A DNA stretch of 64,000 nt, taken from positions 124,001-188,000 of the forward strand of contig BGKB01000053.1 in the NCBI GenBank assembly GCA_003116975.1. The letters run 5' to 3'. This DNA comes from Aurantiochytrium sp. KH105 (taxonomy: Eukaryota; Sar; Bigyra; Thraustochytrida; Thraustochytriidae). The notes beneath the pieces are model-generated. The model was not told the origin of the DNA and did not search any database. It saw nothing but the letters and a program-made list of their open reading frames with translations. Positions 54,640 through 64,000 of this stretch are shown here, in pieces; within the stretch, counting starts at the first letter, position 1; every line of letters starts with the position of its first letter. A program made the translations under genes and the position numbers.

Positions 54640-56378
54640 CTTCAAGAGCGCAGCCGCAGCCCCAGCTCCAGCTCCAGCTCCAGCTCCGCCAGCCCCAGAC
54701 ACAGGCAGGCAGGCAGGCAGGCAGGCAGGAGACAGACAGCCCTCCGCGCAGCCTCCGCTCCGCTCGCCGGCCTCGAAGCGCGTCTGCCCTCGCTCGCCCT
54801 CGCCTTGCACGCCGCGCCGCGCCAAGGCAGCCAGCCAAGCCGCAGTTCCTGGCGCCCGAGACCCCTAAAGAGAGACGCCCCGCCCGCCGACTCTGACTCT
54901 GCCCGCTGCTCCGCTCGAGCTGGCCTGGCCTGCCCTGCTCCGCTCCGCTCCGCTCTGCGCGCGCCGGCCCGGGCCGCGCTCTCTCGCGCTCTCTCTGCGC
55001 GCGAGGACGCCGCGGCGAAGGAGGTCTGCGCGGAGGGCGGCGAGGGCGCGGCGCTGCGCGAGGAGATTGAGGAGATGCGGAGATGGATGGACCGACGCTG
55101 CACGCGCCGGGACGCGCCGCGGCGGGTGAAGTATGGCCGCTGGGAGGCCTGCCAGGACTCGCGAGCGGCCAATGATCGGCAGCAGCTAGCTGCAGACTGG
55201 GAGTGCAGGGGACGAGGCGCCGCTGAGCGAGGATCTTTGGGGTACGTACGAAGGCGAGCGGGAGGAGAGATGGACGCGTCCCAGAAAGGCCGAACAGAGG
55301 CAGGAAGGACGCAGGGGGCGGCCGGCGGATGTGCGACCGTGCGAGCGAGTGGGCGTGAGGCAGCGGGCGGGCGGGCGGGCGGGCAGCGCGTTTTGTGCAG
55401 GCAGTCTGTGCAGTCTGTGCAGTCCGCGCGAGCGCCCGGTGTGCCGGCGCGCAAGGGCGCGGCGCTGGTGCGTGTCGCGGATCGCCTCCATTCAACGGTC
55501 TAAATCTTGGCCGGGCAAATCTCTTTTCGCACGCGTTGTGCACTTAGTGCCCCCGGTGTGCGCCGAGGATAAGCGCGGGGAGCACGAGAAAGGGGGGTGT
55601 GCGGGGCGTCTCGGCAGGAGGCGCAGCGCGTGCCGCCGAGACCTAAAGCCGCGCACTTCGAGTTGTCGCATCGCGGCGATGCTGCGCGCACATGATAACC
55701 ATAAAGACGTCGCGCAGACGCCTGCGGAGTTTCCGACGCTCTTTCCTCGGTGTGGTCCGCGTGCCGACTTGGCTGGACGCGCTGCGCTGCCAGCCTCAAC
55801 TGCGACGTTGGTTGCAGATCCAGCTTGCTATTCGCTTGTTTGGCGCAGAACTTGCTTTTTCCTAAAATGGCTCGCCCGCCAACTTGAACTGCGAGCGAAG
55901 CATGGCAAGCTGGCAGACAGAGCCTTGAGCCCATCCCCACCTGCCGCCGACCGTGTGCAACCTGCCACAGCCGCACCGCGAGCCGTGCCAGCTGCACGTC
56001 GTACTTGCTGCAGCTGCTGGCCGCGAATCAAGATGGTTGCACGCACGAGGAGGGAAGAACAGGAGGGCCGAAGGGTGCGTTAGGGCGCCAAACGTCAACG
56101 AGGACACAAGTGATGCAGGACAGGATGAGTATAGGCGAGAGCTACGCTGAGGCCGGACTCGAACCTAAGCTCAGCCATTTGCTTTTCATTCATTCTTTTA
56201 TTCATTCGTCGATTTATAATTGGCATCGGCCATCAAAGGCAGGCGCCGCTGCGCGGCAGACTCCACCGTTTTGGCGGCAGGGTGGGCGCGCCACTGACAC
56301 TGCAGAGACAGACACAAGCTTTGCGTCCTGGAGCCTGGGCCCTATCTCGATGATTCCTCACCACAGATTCTTTGGACG
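54640..56378. other. GC-rich intergenic region between the coiled-coil and seven-pass genes
   Basis: The left 900 bases are very GC-rich and full of short repeats: CCAGCT (about 54661-54687), GGCA (54702-54729), GGGC (about 55364-55385) and GCAGTCTGT (55398-55425). Long frames on both strands are Arg/Ala/Pro artefacts. The right end is the 3' region of the coiled-coil gene, with a minus-strand AATAAA at 56202-56197. Confidence 0.55.
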
Positions 56379-59300
56379 TCAACTCTCAGAGTTCATAGAC
56401 TGATGCTGGGAAAGCTCGACGTAGCGAGGAGCTCTTCGCGATGAAGAGGCAGCAGCAGCAGCAGAAGCCGGCGCCGTCACCACCCCTCGAGGCGCAGGCG
56501 CCGTCCGACTTACGAAACAGTCCTCCACCGTTCGACGAAGGCTGTCAGAAATCACGGTCCATGGCGAAGTCTCCTCAAGCGCCAGGTCGCAAATCTCGCG
56601 CGACTTGCCCTGAATGCGCGCGAGAGATGCATTAAGCACGGCAAGCTGCCGCTGGAGACGGTCCACGCGTGCCGCAGAGGCCTGCATGTTCGACTTGCGC
56701 TGCTCTTGCTGCTGCTGCGAAGCATCCTCGCTTGGCCGTCTTGCCCTGGCACCGCCCTCATCCTCCTCGTCCTCGTTCTTGCTGCCCATCGCCGCGCCAC
56801 CGTGACCGAAAACATTGACCTCTTCGTCATCGTTCTCATCGTCAGACCCCACATCAAGGCCATCGTTCGAAGAGTCCGTAGCGACAGAAGCGTGGCTAAA
56901 GGAGCTTATGCGGCCAGAGCTGCCAAAGCTCTGCACGCGACTCCGATGATCCTGCGCCTCATTCGCAGACAACGCCGCATCCAGGCGCCACTCAATGTCT
57001 CGCGCCGACGACGAGGCTTCCCGCATCCGGGGCAACAACACGCTGTCCACGCGACGAGTCATCATTTGCAATCGCTCTTGAAGATCCTCGACTTGCGATG
57101 CCAGAGATAGCGCCTCCTTCTTGGCCTGCTGTCGCAAACGCTTATGCGTGCGAACCTCCTCCGCTTTGGCATCGACGATGGACTGCATCTCCTGCTCCGT
57201 TAGTCGGATCGCTTCGGCCTCGCGCCGCGTTGCGGAGGCTGTCTCCACAAGCAAACCCTCGAGTTCCTTGATGCGCGCATCTTTTGCTTGCGCCAAGGAT
57301 GCCAACTCGCGCTGCGCCGACTCCAGCTCCTCGCGCAGGGCCTCCGACTCGGCAGCATGAGCTTTGGTTGCTGCCGCGACTTCTTTCTCCGCTTCGCTTC
57401 GTGCGGCTTGCACGGCGTCGCCTTGCTTTTTCATCAATGCATCGACATAAGCCTTGGCCTTGCGCTTCATCTCGCTCGCCTCGGCGCGCTCGCGCTTCAA
57501 ATCGTCTTCAAGACGTTCCACTAGGGACTCTTGCTCGATGCGCGCGGCCACAGCGAGAGCCTGACGTTCCTGCACGCTTTGTAGTGCTTCACGGTGTCCG
57601 GCCTCGGCCTTTTCTTGCGCGCGCTCAAAACGGTCGATTTCTTCGCGATGTCGAGCTTGCATCGCTACCTCCGCCTCCTCAAGTCGGGCAATACTTGCAT
57701 TCGCGCGCGCGAGCGCCTCCCGAAGCTCGTCCCTGTCTGATTCGCTCTCGCGAAGAACTTCTTTGAGGCTTACCAATTCACGTTCGCGAGACTCCACATC
57801 TTGGGCAGACCGTTCTTCGTACTCGCGAAGCTGTTCCACAGCATGGTCGCGCTCGGTGCGTATTGCTGCGACTTCTTCTCCTGCCTTGGCCGAAGCTGTA
57901 TTCGCTTCTGCGAGTGCAGTCTCGAGCTCACCCAGCGCGGTCTTGCGTGCGTTGACGGTCGCTTGGGCTTGGGAAAGCTGTGTTTCGAGGGACGCGACCG
58001 CGACCTCGCGATCCGTCAGCTTTTTCTGCAGCTGGGCGATGAGGGCGTGTTCTTGGGTATTGGATGCCGCGGCGGCGGCGAGATCGCTCTCTGTTTCCGC
58101 CAGCTTCCGTTCGAGCGCTTCAATCTTTTCTCGCGAGACCTCCCCTTCCTTGTCCAACGCTTCCGCGGCATTTGCTTGGGCTTCCTCCAAAGCACGCCGC
58201 GCCTCCGCAAGTTCATTTTGCGTTTGAGAGAGAGATTGTGCACGTTCATCAAGCGCTGACTGCTTCTCTGCAAGCGCGGCCTCGAGAGCAGCCTTGGCTT
58301 CGTTGGATTGGGCTGCCAACGTCTCGGCGCTGTTCCGCTTCGCTTCCGCCAGGTCCTCCTCAAGTGCTTGCACCCGGGACTTCAAGGCAAGGATACGCTC
58401 CTGATGAGCATTCTCCGCTTCGGCAAAGGTTTTTGCACTGGCTTCGCGTTCACTCTGCAGCCGTGCAACTGTCTCTTCCAGCTCGTCAACCTGCGCGCGC
58501 CACGCAGCGTCACCTTGATTTGCGACCTTGTCGTCGTCCTCCTCGTCGTCGTTGTCGTCACCATCTCCCTCGTTTCGACTGGGTGCGGCAGATAATTCTT
58601 CCTCTTCTTCTTCTTCTTCTTCTTCTTCCTCGATATCAAAATCACGGCGTGACTCGAGGCCCTTTTGCTCCAGCCCAGCTGACTTGTCTCGCGTGGCGAG
58701 TTTGTCTCGCAAGTCATTGACCTCCTCTTGCAAGTCTCGGCAAAGTCGTTCCCAGTCAGTCTCGTTTGTTTCGATAGCGTCCTTCGCAGGCGGACCAGGC
58801 TCAACTGCTGCAGAGGAAACTTCCATGTCTCCGAACCCTAGCAAGTCCTCCTCAGGTACTGCAGCGCTCGCACCTGTGCTTCTTGGGCTCGTAATCTCGG
58901 CGGTTTTGGCGTGAGCGATCTCCGCCTCAAGCGCTGCTATTCTCTCGCGTACTGTAGCATCCACATCGCGTGCACTGGCATCGCGTTCTGCTCTCGTATC
59001 GACAAGCTCCTTGCGCACTGCAGCAAGATCTGCGTTGGCTTCTTCGGCTTTGTTCGCGGCGTCGGCCAGGTCCGCCTCCAGGGCCGCAATACGTTCCTGC
59101 GCTTGCCTTTCCGCCGAGCTCGCTTCTTGACCGTTCTTTGCCTCAGAGACCTGCTCTTGAACCCTAGCAAGCTGCTCGTGGCTCTCCTCAAGTTGAGCTG
59201 CGAGGCGAGCAGAATCTTCCAGTGCCTTTGAACTGACATCTGCAAGATTTGCCTCCAAGTCGACGATGCGCGCTTGCGCTTCAGCTCGGTCGGCCTCAGC

Positions 59301-60035
59301 CTGGGCAAACTTATCTTTGGCCTTGGCAAACTCTTGCTCGAGATTTCGTGAGGCTTCGATCTGAGCCTTCGCAGCGGCAAGATTGGTCTCGAGTGCGGCG
59401 CGTTCTTGGGCCTGCATCTCCGCATCGTCGATGCGCTCTGCGAGCTGTTGTCGAACAGCAGCCAAGTCGGCTTCCAAAGAAAAGATGCGTTCTTGCGCTT
59501 GGGTTTCGGCGGCATTTCGACTCGCGAGCTCGCCTGTCTCAATTTGAGCGAGCTGTTCCCGCAGTTGCTCGGCCTCGTCTGCCTTGCCCTGGGTCTCGTT
59601 GAGTTTTACGTGCGCATCCTCAAGTTGTGTCTTCACTTGAGCCAGGTTTTCTTGGAGCTTGGTGACGGCTGATCGAGCTTTCGATTTGAGCGTCTGCTCA
59701 CGCTCCGCGGCAGCCTTGAGCTCTTCGTCGCGTTGTGCAATATCCGCGCGCAGCTTTTGCACAAACTCCTTTGTTTTGGTCTTGATCTCGCGCAGCGCGT
59801 GATCTCTGCTTTCCAGCGCCTTGCGGAGCTCGCGCACCTCGCGCTGCTGCGGCCCCACGTCCTGTTGCTGTTGTGGCTGCGATTGCTGCTCAAGCTGCTG
59901 CTGCTGCTGCTGCTGCTCGAGTGGCTCTTGCCCTTGCGCAAGCTGCTGCTGCTGCTCCTGCTGGAGATCTTGCTGCTCAAGTTCACCGCCAACCTCGCCC
60001 TCCGCGGGGCCTCCTTCGTTGTCGTCGCTCGCCAT
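56379..60035 (-). CDS. Large coiled-coil protein, about 1218 aa
   Basis: The ATG at 60035 (MASDDNEGG) is the first true ATG; four codons upstream is only a GTG. After an acidic start come poly-Gln and Leu/Gln runs (to about residue 55), then near-continuous heptads rich in Glu, Ala, Lys and Arg to about residue 1000. These are interrupted near residues 465-500 by a Glu run and an Asp/Glu-rich patch. The C-terminal 200 residues are Ser/Asp-rich with a short basic region and end NSES. The composition is golgin-, CASP- or filament-like: a long rod tether or scaffold. There is no motor, GRIP or other named end domain that I can see, so the organelle is unknown. The two Trp residues visible in the rod (WERL, WRAQ) are unusual for such a sequence. 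The gene is divergent from the IQ-motif gene. Confidence 0.8.
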   Translation of the reverse strand: MASDDNEGGPAEGEVGGELEQQDLQQEQQQQLAQGQEPLEQQQQQQQLEQQSQPQQQQDVGPQQREVRELRKALESRDHALREIKTKTKEFVQKLRADIAQRDEELKAAAEREQTLKSKARSAVTKLQENLAQVKTQLEDAHVKLNETQGKADEAEQLREQLAQIETGELASRNAAETQAQERIFSLEADLAAVRQQLAERIDDAEMQAQERAALETNLAAAKAQIEASRNLEQEFAKAKDKFAQAEADRAEAQARIVDLEANLADVSSKALEDSARLAAQLEESHEQLARVQEQVSEAKNGQEASSAERQAQERIAALEADLADAANKAEEANADLAAVRKELVDTRAERDASARDVDATVRERIAALEAEIAHAKTAEITSPRSTGASAAVPEEDLLGFGDMEVSSAAVEPGPPAKDAIETNETDWERLCRDLQEEVNDLRDKLATRDKSAGLEQKGLESRRDFDIEEEEEEEEEEEELSAAPSRNEGDGDDNDDEEDDDKVANQGDAAWRAQVDELEETVARLQSEREASAKTFAEAENAHQERILALKSRVQALEEDLAEAKRNSAETLAAQSNEAKAALEAALAEKQSALDERAQSLSQTQNELAEARRALEEAQANAAEALDKEGEVSREKIEALERKLAETESDLAAAAASNTQEHALIAQLQKKLTDREVAVASLETQLSQAQATVNARKTALGELETALAEANTASAKAGEEVAAIRTERDHAVEQLREYEERSAQDVESRERELVSLKEVLRESESDRDELREALARANASIARLEEAEVAMQARHREEIDRFERAQEKAEAGHREALQSVQERQALAVAARIEQESLVERLEDDLKRERAEASEMKRKAKAYVDALMKKQGDAVQAARSEAEKEVAAATKAHAAESEALREELESAQRELASLAQAKDARIKELEGLLVETASATRREAEAIRLTEQEMQSIVDAKAEEVRTHKRLRQQAKKEALSLASQVEDLQERLQMMTRRVDSVLLPRMREASSSARDIEWRLDAALSANEAQDHRSRVQSFGSSGRISSFSHASVATDSSNDGLDVGSDDENDDEEVNVFGHGGAAMGSKNEDEEDEGGARARRPSEDASQQQQEQRKSNMQASAARVDRLQRQLAVLNASLARIQGKSREICDLALEETSPWTVISDSLRRTVEDCFVSRTAPAPRGVVTAPASAAAAASSSRRAPRYVELSQHQSMNSES

Positions 60036-60758
60036 CTCCTCAGACACGAAAGGCGAAAGCGCGCAGACTGCGCAGCGCAGACGTCGCGAGCTCCTGGCAG
60101 CGGCGCCCGCGCTGCGCCCGCGCTGCGCCCGCGCTGCGCCCGCGCCGCCGGGCCGCGCAGCGAGCAGCGAAGTCGACTTGCTAGCTCTCGGCGCGCGAGT
60201 TCCGAAGCGGCCTATGATCGATAGACCCTTTTGCCCTGTTTGTATCTTTCGATCCGTTACGACGGACGCGTCAAGCCGGCGCCCCGGATCAAGTTGCGAT
60301 GCAGTCTAAGAGGCATCGGTATCCGCATCATGGGCGAGAAAGCCCACGGTCTCGCTGCCAGAGGGCTTGGGCTGAAAAAAGTGTTGCCCGAGAAGATTGC
60401 GGGTTTCTCTACTGTTGTAGCTCATCAGCATCCGGGACGCGAGACTCGGGTCGTGTTGTGATTGCAAAAGCCTTGCAAAAGTGCTTCTTTCCTCTTCTTC
60501 TTCTTCTTCTTCTTTTCTCTCTCTTTCCTCCTCCAGTCTCCCCACGAAGAATGACGATAAGAGTAGCCAGCCAGCCAACCAGCCAGCCAGCCAGCCAGCC
60601 AGCCAGCGGCTCTTAATGAATGCGAACAATGGAAAAGTATGCCAATGCATGTGCCACAGTGACTTTCGGACCACTTTGCCATCAGGGAAGAGGAAGAAAA
60701 GGCTAGGCGCGTAGAGTAGCAGTAGCAGGCCAAGCGTCGACCGACGGTAGCTCTCCGA
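60036..60758. promoter_or_regulatory. Head-to-head intergenic region between the coiled-coil and IQ-motif genes
   Basis: The left end repeats GCGCCCGCGCTGC near 60108-60150. Further right are a TTC repeat (about 60493-60514) and a CCAG repeat (60565-60606), then a leader of average composition. No gene is seen; a bidirectional promoter is inferred from layout. Confidence 0.5.
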
Positions 60759-60770
60759 ATGCAGTCCACC

Positions 60771-63700
60771 ATGGCACGCCAGCGACGAAAACGAAGAGCG
60801 CGTCTGCCTGCGTTGCGGACGCCGGTGACGGCCGAGGAAGCTGTCCATGACCGTGGCGAGTCCGGATGGCCCATTGCACCTAATGCGACGCCAGAGGCTA
60901 GCTGTTCGTCGTATGAGAGAAAGAAAAGAAAGCACGAGAGATCTCCGAAAAAATTGAGGCAAAATCCGCAAGAGCAAAATGCTGGCATGGGCGCCAAGCG
61001 CGCATTCGCAAAGCCTCCTCAAGAAAACCTTCGAGCAACCATGAGGGCGGCGGCTTATCGATTGGACGTTGACCACATAGATCAGCTGCGAGATAACGCG
61101 CGCTTTCGGCTTCGTCTCTCTGGTCTGCGCACGCTCAAGCCTGGGCAAAGACTCAAGGTTGTCAAGGACAGACCTCAGAGCACAGACCTCGAGCTTCGTG
61201 AGGCTCGCATCACAAAGGAAATCCTTCGGTCCGGCCCATTCGCACAATCAGAGACTGGTGATTTCGATGATTCATCAGCACGAAGTTGGAATCAGCAGCA
61301 GCACGAGGGCGAATTTGCAGCAACCAAAGTACAGTGCTGGTGGCGCGTCATTTTAGCTGTATATTGCGTCAGAGAGCGAAAAGCGGCACGCGAGGCAATG
61401 ATTTTTTCCAGCGCCTCTCGCATTCAAGCTATGCAGCGCCGCGCAGAGGCTCGTGCTCGCGTGGCCCGAATGAGGGAAGAAAAACGACGTCATGAGGCCT
61501 CGCTGACGATATCGAGAGTTTACCGTGGGCATCAGGGACGACTTCGGGCGCGCGCACGCCAAGAGGAAGTTGATCGAATTGCACTCGAACTCGCAAGCGC
61601 CGTCATTACACAGAGCTGCGCTCGTGGCTTTCTTGTCCGGCAACGTCTCAAGTTGCAAGCACAAGCGATTACCGTGATTGCATCCGCATGGAGGGCACTT
61701 CTTGCACGACGTTGTGCGGCACAACGCCGAGACGCTGCACAGCGTCTTGGGGAGTTTGGCCGAACTATCGTTTGCCGTCAGCGGTACATGGATCAAAAGA
61801 AAAGAGCATTGCAGATTCAATGTTTCCGACGCCAAATTATCGCACGACGTCGCGCAGCAGCAAGACGGCAAGAATTGCAGCAAGAAGCACTCGAGATGGC
61901 GCGATGTCGTTCTGCAAATGATCTCCAACGCCTTTTTCGGGGCATGCGAGGCCGCCAATACTTTGCAAAAGAGCGCTGCGCACAAGACAGACTTGAGGCA
62001 GCCTTGCAAACCCATGAGGGCGTCCAGCTAATCGTTTCTCATCTCGTTCATCAGAAAAATGTCGATCGACCCCGCTTTCTCAAGGACAAATACCGCGAGG
62101 CCATCATGCGCTTTCCAGAAAGTAGCGAGCTGCGTTATGGCCGAGCCTTACACTCTGCAGTTCTCGAAAAGGACGAGCTTGCGGCGCAAAAGTTCATTTT
62201 GGAAGGGAAAAAGCTCGATCATGATGATGATGGCTTCCTCATGCTGGAGCGTATCTTTGCCATGGCGACACGAGTCGGAGGACAGACACGCACGCGTGGA
62301 CATCTTCACCGTGCCTTGCTCAACATATGGTGCCACCCCGCTCGGGAGCAAATGGCCATTGAGCTCTTGGAAAGAGTTTCAGGAACCCTTTGTGACCCGG
62401 CAGCTGCAAAGCTGGCCGAGCGGATGTTGGCGCGCTTTGAGAAAGAGATCCAGGCCAAAAGCTTTCACCTTCGCTGCGGCAGTCAAGATGCGGTCGCATT
62501 TGTGCGCAAAGATTTTGCAGGAGAACTTCTTGCTTGGCGACGCGGTCACAACCATCTCTTTCGCGTCAGATATGCAGTTACAACCAATGAAGATCAGACT
62601 CGGATGGTCGCAGAGCTCGTCGTGACGACGCGGGAAACGCGCGAAGTCGTGTCCCAACTCGACCGAAGAGACCTATTACAAGCCGGCTGTGAGGACGATC
62701 TCGCGCACAAACTTACCGAGATGCTTGATGTTGTTCGAACAGCGGACGGCGTCGCACGAATCTTTCTCAAATTTACCCAAGAACCATTCCCAATGATGAC
62801 GGCCCTCATTCCCTCCACAGGCTCGCACCTCAACGTGATTGCCTTTCCTGCAAAACCTGATGCTGAACATGTACTGGACGTGATTCTGCATGCATCGGAT
62901 CTCGCACTAGGAGAAGACTACCGATTGGAGATATCGAATGATGAGATGAAGGCGCTCTTTGCAGATGAAGAGGGGCTATTGCTCGCTCGGACCCGGCCGG
63001 GATGGCGGCGAAAGTGTAAGCCACTCATTGCGAAACTTGTGAGCTTGCTCGATCTCGCTGATCTCGCGGTTCCAACCGTTGGAGACCTTGTCGTGTCGAT
63101 CGAGCCGCGATACCTCCGTTATATGAACTCGTCACTGCAATCTCAGGCCTCAACAAAACGGCCAAAGTGGTACCGACTCGGACGCGTAGTTGAAAGATCA
63201 GGTCTTCAGTTTCGTATAACGCCTCTTCGTGAAAAGAAACCGCAGGGTTCTCTTCTCTTTGAAGACCTAGAAGACGGCAAACCGACCTTGAAAGCGTCTT
63301 CTGCAAAAGGGGCAAAAGCGCAGGATTCCACCTACTGGCTTGGTCTCGAGGATGTCCGTCTCGCGAGGGTCCGCGAAGGCAAGCTGCCGTCGACGCTTGA
63401 GCTCGTCGGTCCGCGCGTCCGAATCAACGAACCACCCGATCTTGCACGTTCTTTTCGGCTTGAAAAGCAACGTCGCAAGCTCATTCTTTGCGGCGAGGCA
63501 CGCAAGACTGAAGCAGCGTCAAATGTTGCAGCCATTCAAGTGCAGCGTGTCTTTCGCGGAATGCAAGGTCGGCGTGAGGCTGATCGGGCGCTCGAAGATT
63601 TTGCTGCCAGCCAAATTGCAGAGGCTTGGCGCTTGCGTGTTGTTCTGATGCGCAAGGTGCGTGAACACGCGCTTGCCTACCGTCACCAAGAGGCGGCCAC

Positions 63701-64000
63701 TCGAATTTGCACATGCGCGCGAGGATATCTTGCCAGACTACGTTTCGAGGAACGACGAAGAGCCTGTTTTGGCGACACAGGCCTGCGCATAGCAATGAGG
63801 CACCTTGCTTACCAGCGAAACGGCGGAACATCGGATGCCGTGGACCGTTGTCTTGCCATGCTCACGTTTGATCTTGCCGAAAGCTATACCACCCAAACTT
63901 TGGAGATGGTGAGTTTGCATTTCGCTGATGCTTCGAAAGTGGAACCAAATCATCCCGACATAGTTGCAGGATCTGCAATCCTTGCACCTCAGCGAACGTG
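60771..64000 (+). CDS. IQ-motif (calmodulin-binding) protein, 3' end cut off by the window edge
   Basis: The plus strand is open from 60726 to the last base, giving at least 1076 residues from the ATG at 60771, whose context CCACCATGG is strong. A weaker in-frame ATG lies at 60759. The first 75 residues are basic (RKRRAR, KKRKHERSPKK), a likely nuclear or membrane-binding patch. At least five IQ-like motifs lie at about residues 182-410 (ATKVQCWWRVILA, ISRVYRGHQGRLRARA, ITQSCARGFLVRQRLK, VIASAWRALLARR, LQRLFRGMRGRQYF). A second cluster follows at about 917-1000 (AIQVQRVFRGMQGRREA, ATRICTCARGYLARLR). The 500 residues between are folded-looking but unrecognised. IQ motifs bind calmodulin or centrin; such proteins often sit at axonemes or the cortex. 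No myosin motor or kinase domain is seen in this part. Confidence 0.85.
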   Translation, partial: MARQRRKRRARLPALRTPVTAEEAVHDRGESGWPIAPNATPEASCSSYERKKRKHERSPKKLRQNPQEQNAGMGAKRAFAKPPQENLRATMRAAAYRLDVDHIDQLRDNARFRLRLSGLRTLKPGQRLKVVKDRPQSTDLELREARITKEILRSGPFAQSETGDFDDSSARSWNQQQHEGEFAATKVQCWWRVILAVYCVRERKAAREAMIFSSASRIQAMQRRAEARARVARMREEKRRHEASLTISRVYRGHQGRLRARARQEEVDRIALELASAVITQSCARGFLVRQRLKLQAQAITVIASAWRALLARRCAAQRRDAAQRLGEFGRTIVCRQRYMDQKKRALQIQCFRRQIIARRRAAARRQELQQEALEMARCRSANDLQRLFRGMRGRQYFAKERCAQDRLEAALQTHEGVQLIVSHLVHQKNVDRPRFLKDKYREAIMRFPESSELRYGRALHSAVLEKDELAAQKFILEGKKLDHDDDGFLMLERIFAMATRVGGQTRTRGHLHRALLNIWCHPAREQMAIELLERVSGTLCDPAAAKLAERMLARFEKEIQAKSFHLRCGSQDAVAFVRKDFAGELLAWRRGHNHLFRVRYAVTTNEDQTRMVAELVVTTRETREVVSQLDRRDLLQAGCEDDLAHKLTEMLDVVRTADGVARIFLKFTQEPFPMMTALIPSTGSHLNVIAFPAKPDAEHVLDVILHASDLALGEDYRLEISNDEMKALFADEEGLLLARTRPGWRRKCKPLIAKLVSLLDLADLAVPTVGDLVVSIEPRYLRYMNSSLQSQASTKRPKWYRLGRVVERSGLQFRITPLREKKPQGSLLFEDLEDGKPTLKASSAKGAKAQDSTYWLGLEDVRLARVREGKLPSTLELVGPRVRINEPPDLARSFRLEKQRRKLILCGEARKTEAASNVAAIQVQRVFRGMQGRREADRALEDFAASQIAEAWRLRVVLMRKVREHALAYRHQEAATRICTCARGYLARLRFEERRRACFGDTGLRIAMRHLAYQRNGGTSDAVDRCLAMLTFDLAESYTTQTLEMVSLHFADASKVEPNHPDIVAGSAILAPQRT

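Noticed and set aside
54304-55543. Large overlapping frames on both strands between the seven-pass and coiled-coil genes
   Set aside because: Arg/Ala/Pro-rich, overlapping each other and full of short DNA repeats; typical of GC-rich noncoding DNA.
56130-56180. GGACTCGAACCT, resembling a tRNA T-arm on the minus strand
   Set aside because: The T-stem pairs poorly beyond three base pairs and no matching D-arm, anticodon stem or acceptor stem can be formed around it.

Overview
This is nuclear DNA from a unicellular eukaryote. The genes encode eukaryote-only machinery (an SPT5 elongation factor, a THO complex subunit, an Sm core protein, a DCN1-type neddylation factor, an RMC1 endolysosomal regulator). 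Genes are mostly single-exon, GC-rich and separated by a few hundred bases. One clear spliceosomal intron is visible (in THOC1) and a second is suspected. Giant TIG-repeat surface proteins, PAN/apple tails on Thr-Pro linkers and PDZ-like insertions in housekeeping proteins fit a stramenopile, possibly a thraustochytrid. That placement is an inference from style, not from a diagnostic marker.

Layout. From the left: a TPR-repeat protein on the minus strand that runs off the edge; an FHA-domain protein (+); a small Lys-rich protein (-, tentative); SPT5 (+); RMC1 (-); and a single uninterrupted reading frame of about 30.4 kb (+, 12881-43318) encoding about 10,145 residues. The right third holds SmE (-), a DCN1-like protein (+), THOC1 (+, one 110-base intron), a secreted or lysosomal sulfatase (-), a seven-pass membrane protein (-), a large coiled-coil protein (-) and an IQ-motif protein (+) that runs off the right edge. 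The strands alternate through most of the window. This gives five head-to-head pairs with 0.7-1.2 kb between starts and four tail-to-tail pairs with only about 280-375 bases between stops.

The dominant object is the giant gene. Its predicted protein has an N-terminal hydrophobic segment, three copies of a Trp-rich lectin-like unit of about 145 residues, and three cadherin-like repeats of the kind seen in giant bacterial adhesins. These are followed by about 66 tandem IPT/TIG units, a Cys-rich GCC2/GCC3 (ephrin-receptor-like) stretch, one more TIG unit and a folded pre-membrane domain. A bundle of roughly ten membrane segments follows, then a cytoplasmic tail carrying three copies of a short helical motif interspersed with acidic runs. 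It looks like a giant adhesion or sensory receptor.

The remaining genes do not form an operon-like pathway. Three nuclear RNA-biogenesis genes (SPT5, THOC1, SNRPE) are present but separated by unrelated genes. I found no convincing tRNA, rRNA, transposon or CRISPR. Intergenic regions contain microsatellites (notably a 180-base TGCAA array), an imperfect ACTAGT/GGATCTAG repeat cluster before the giant gene, and a 16-base perfect palindrome.
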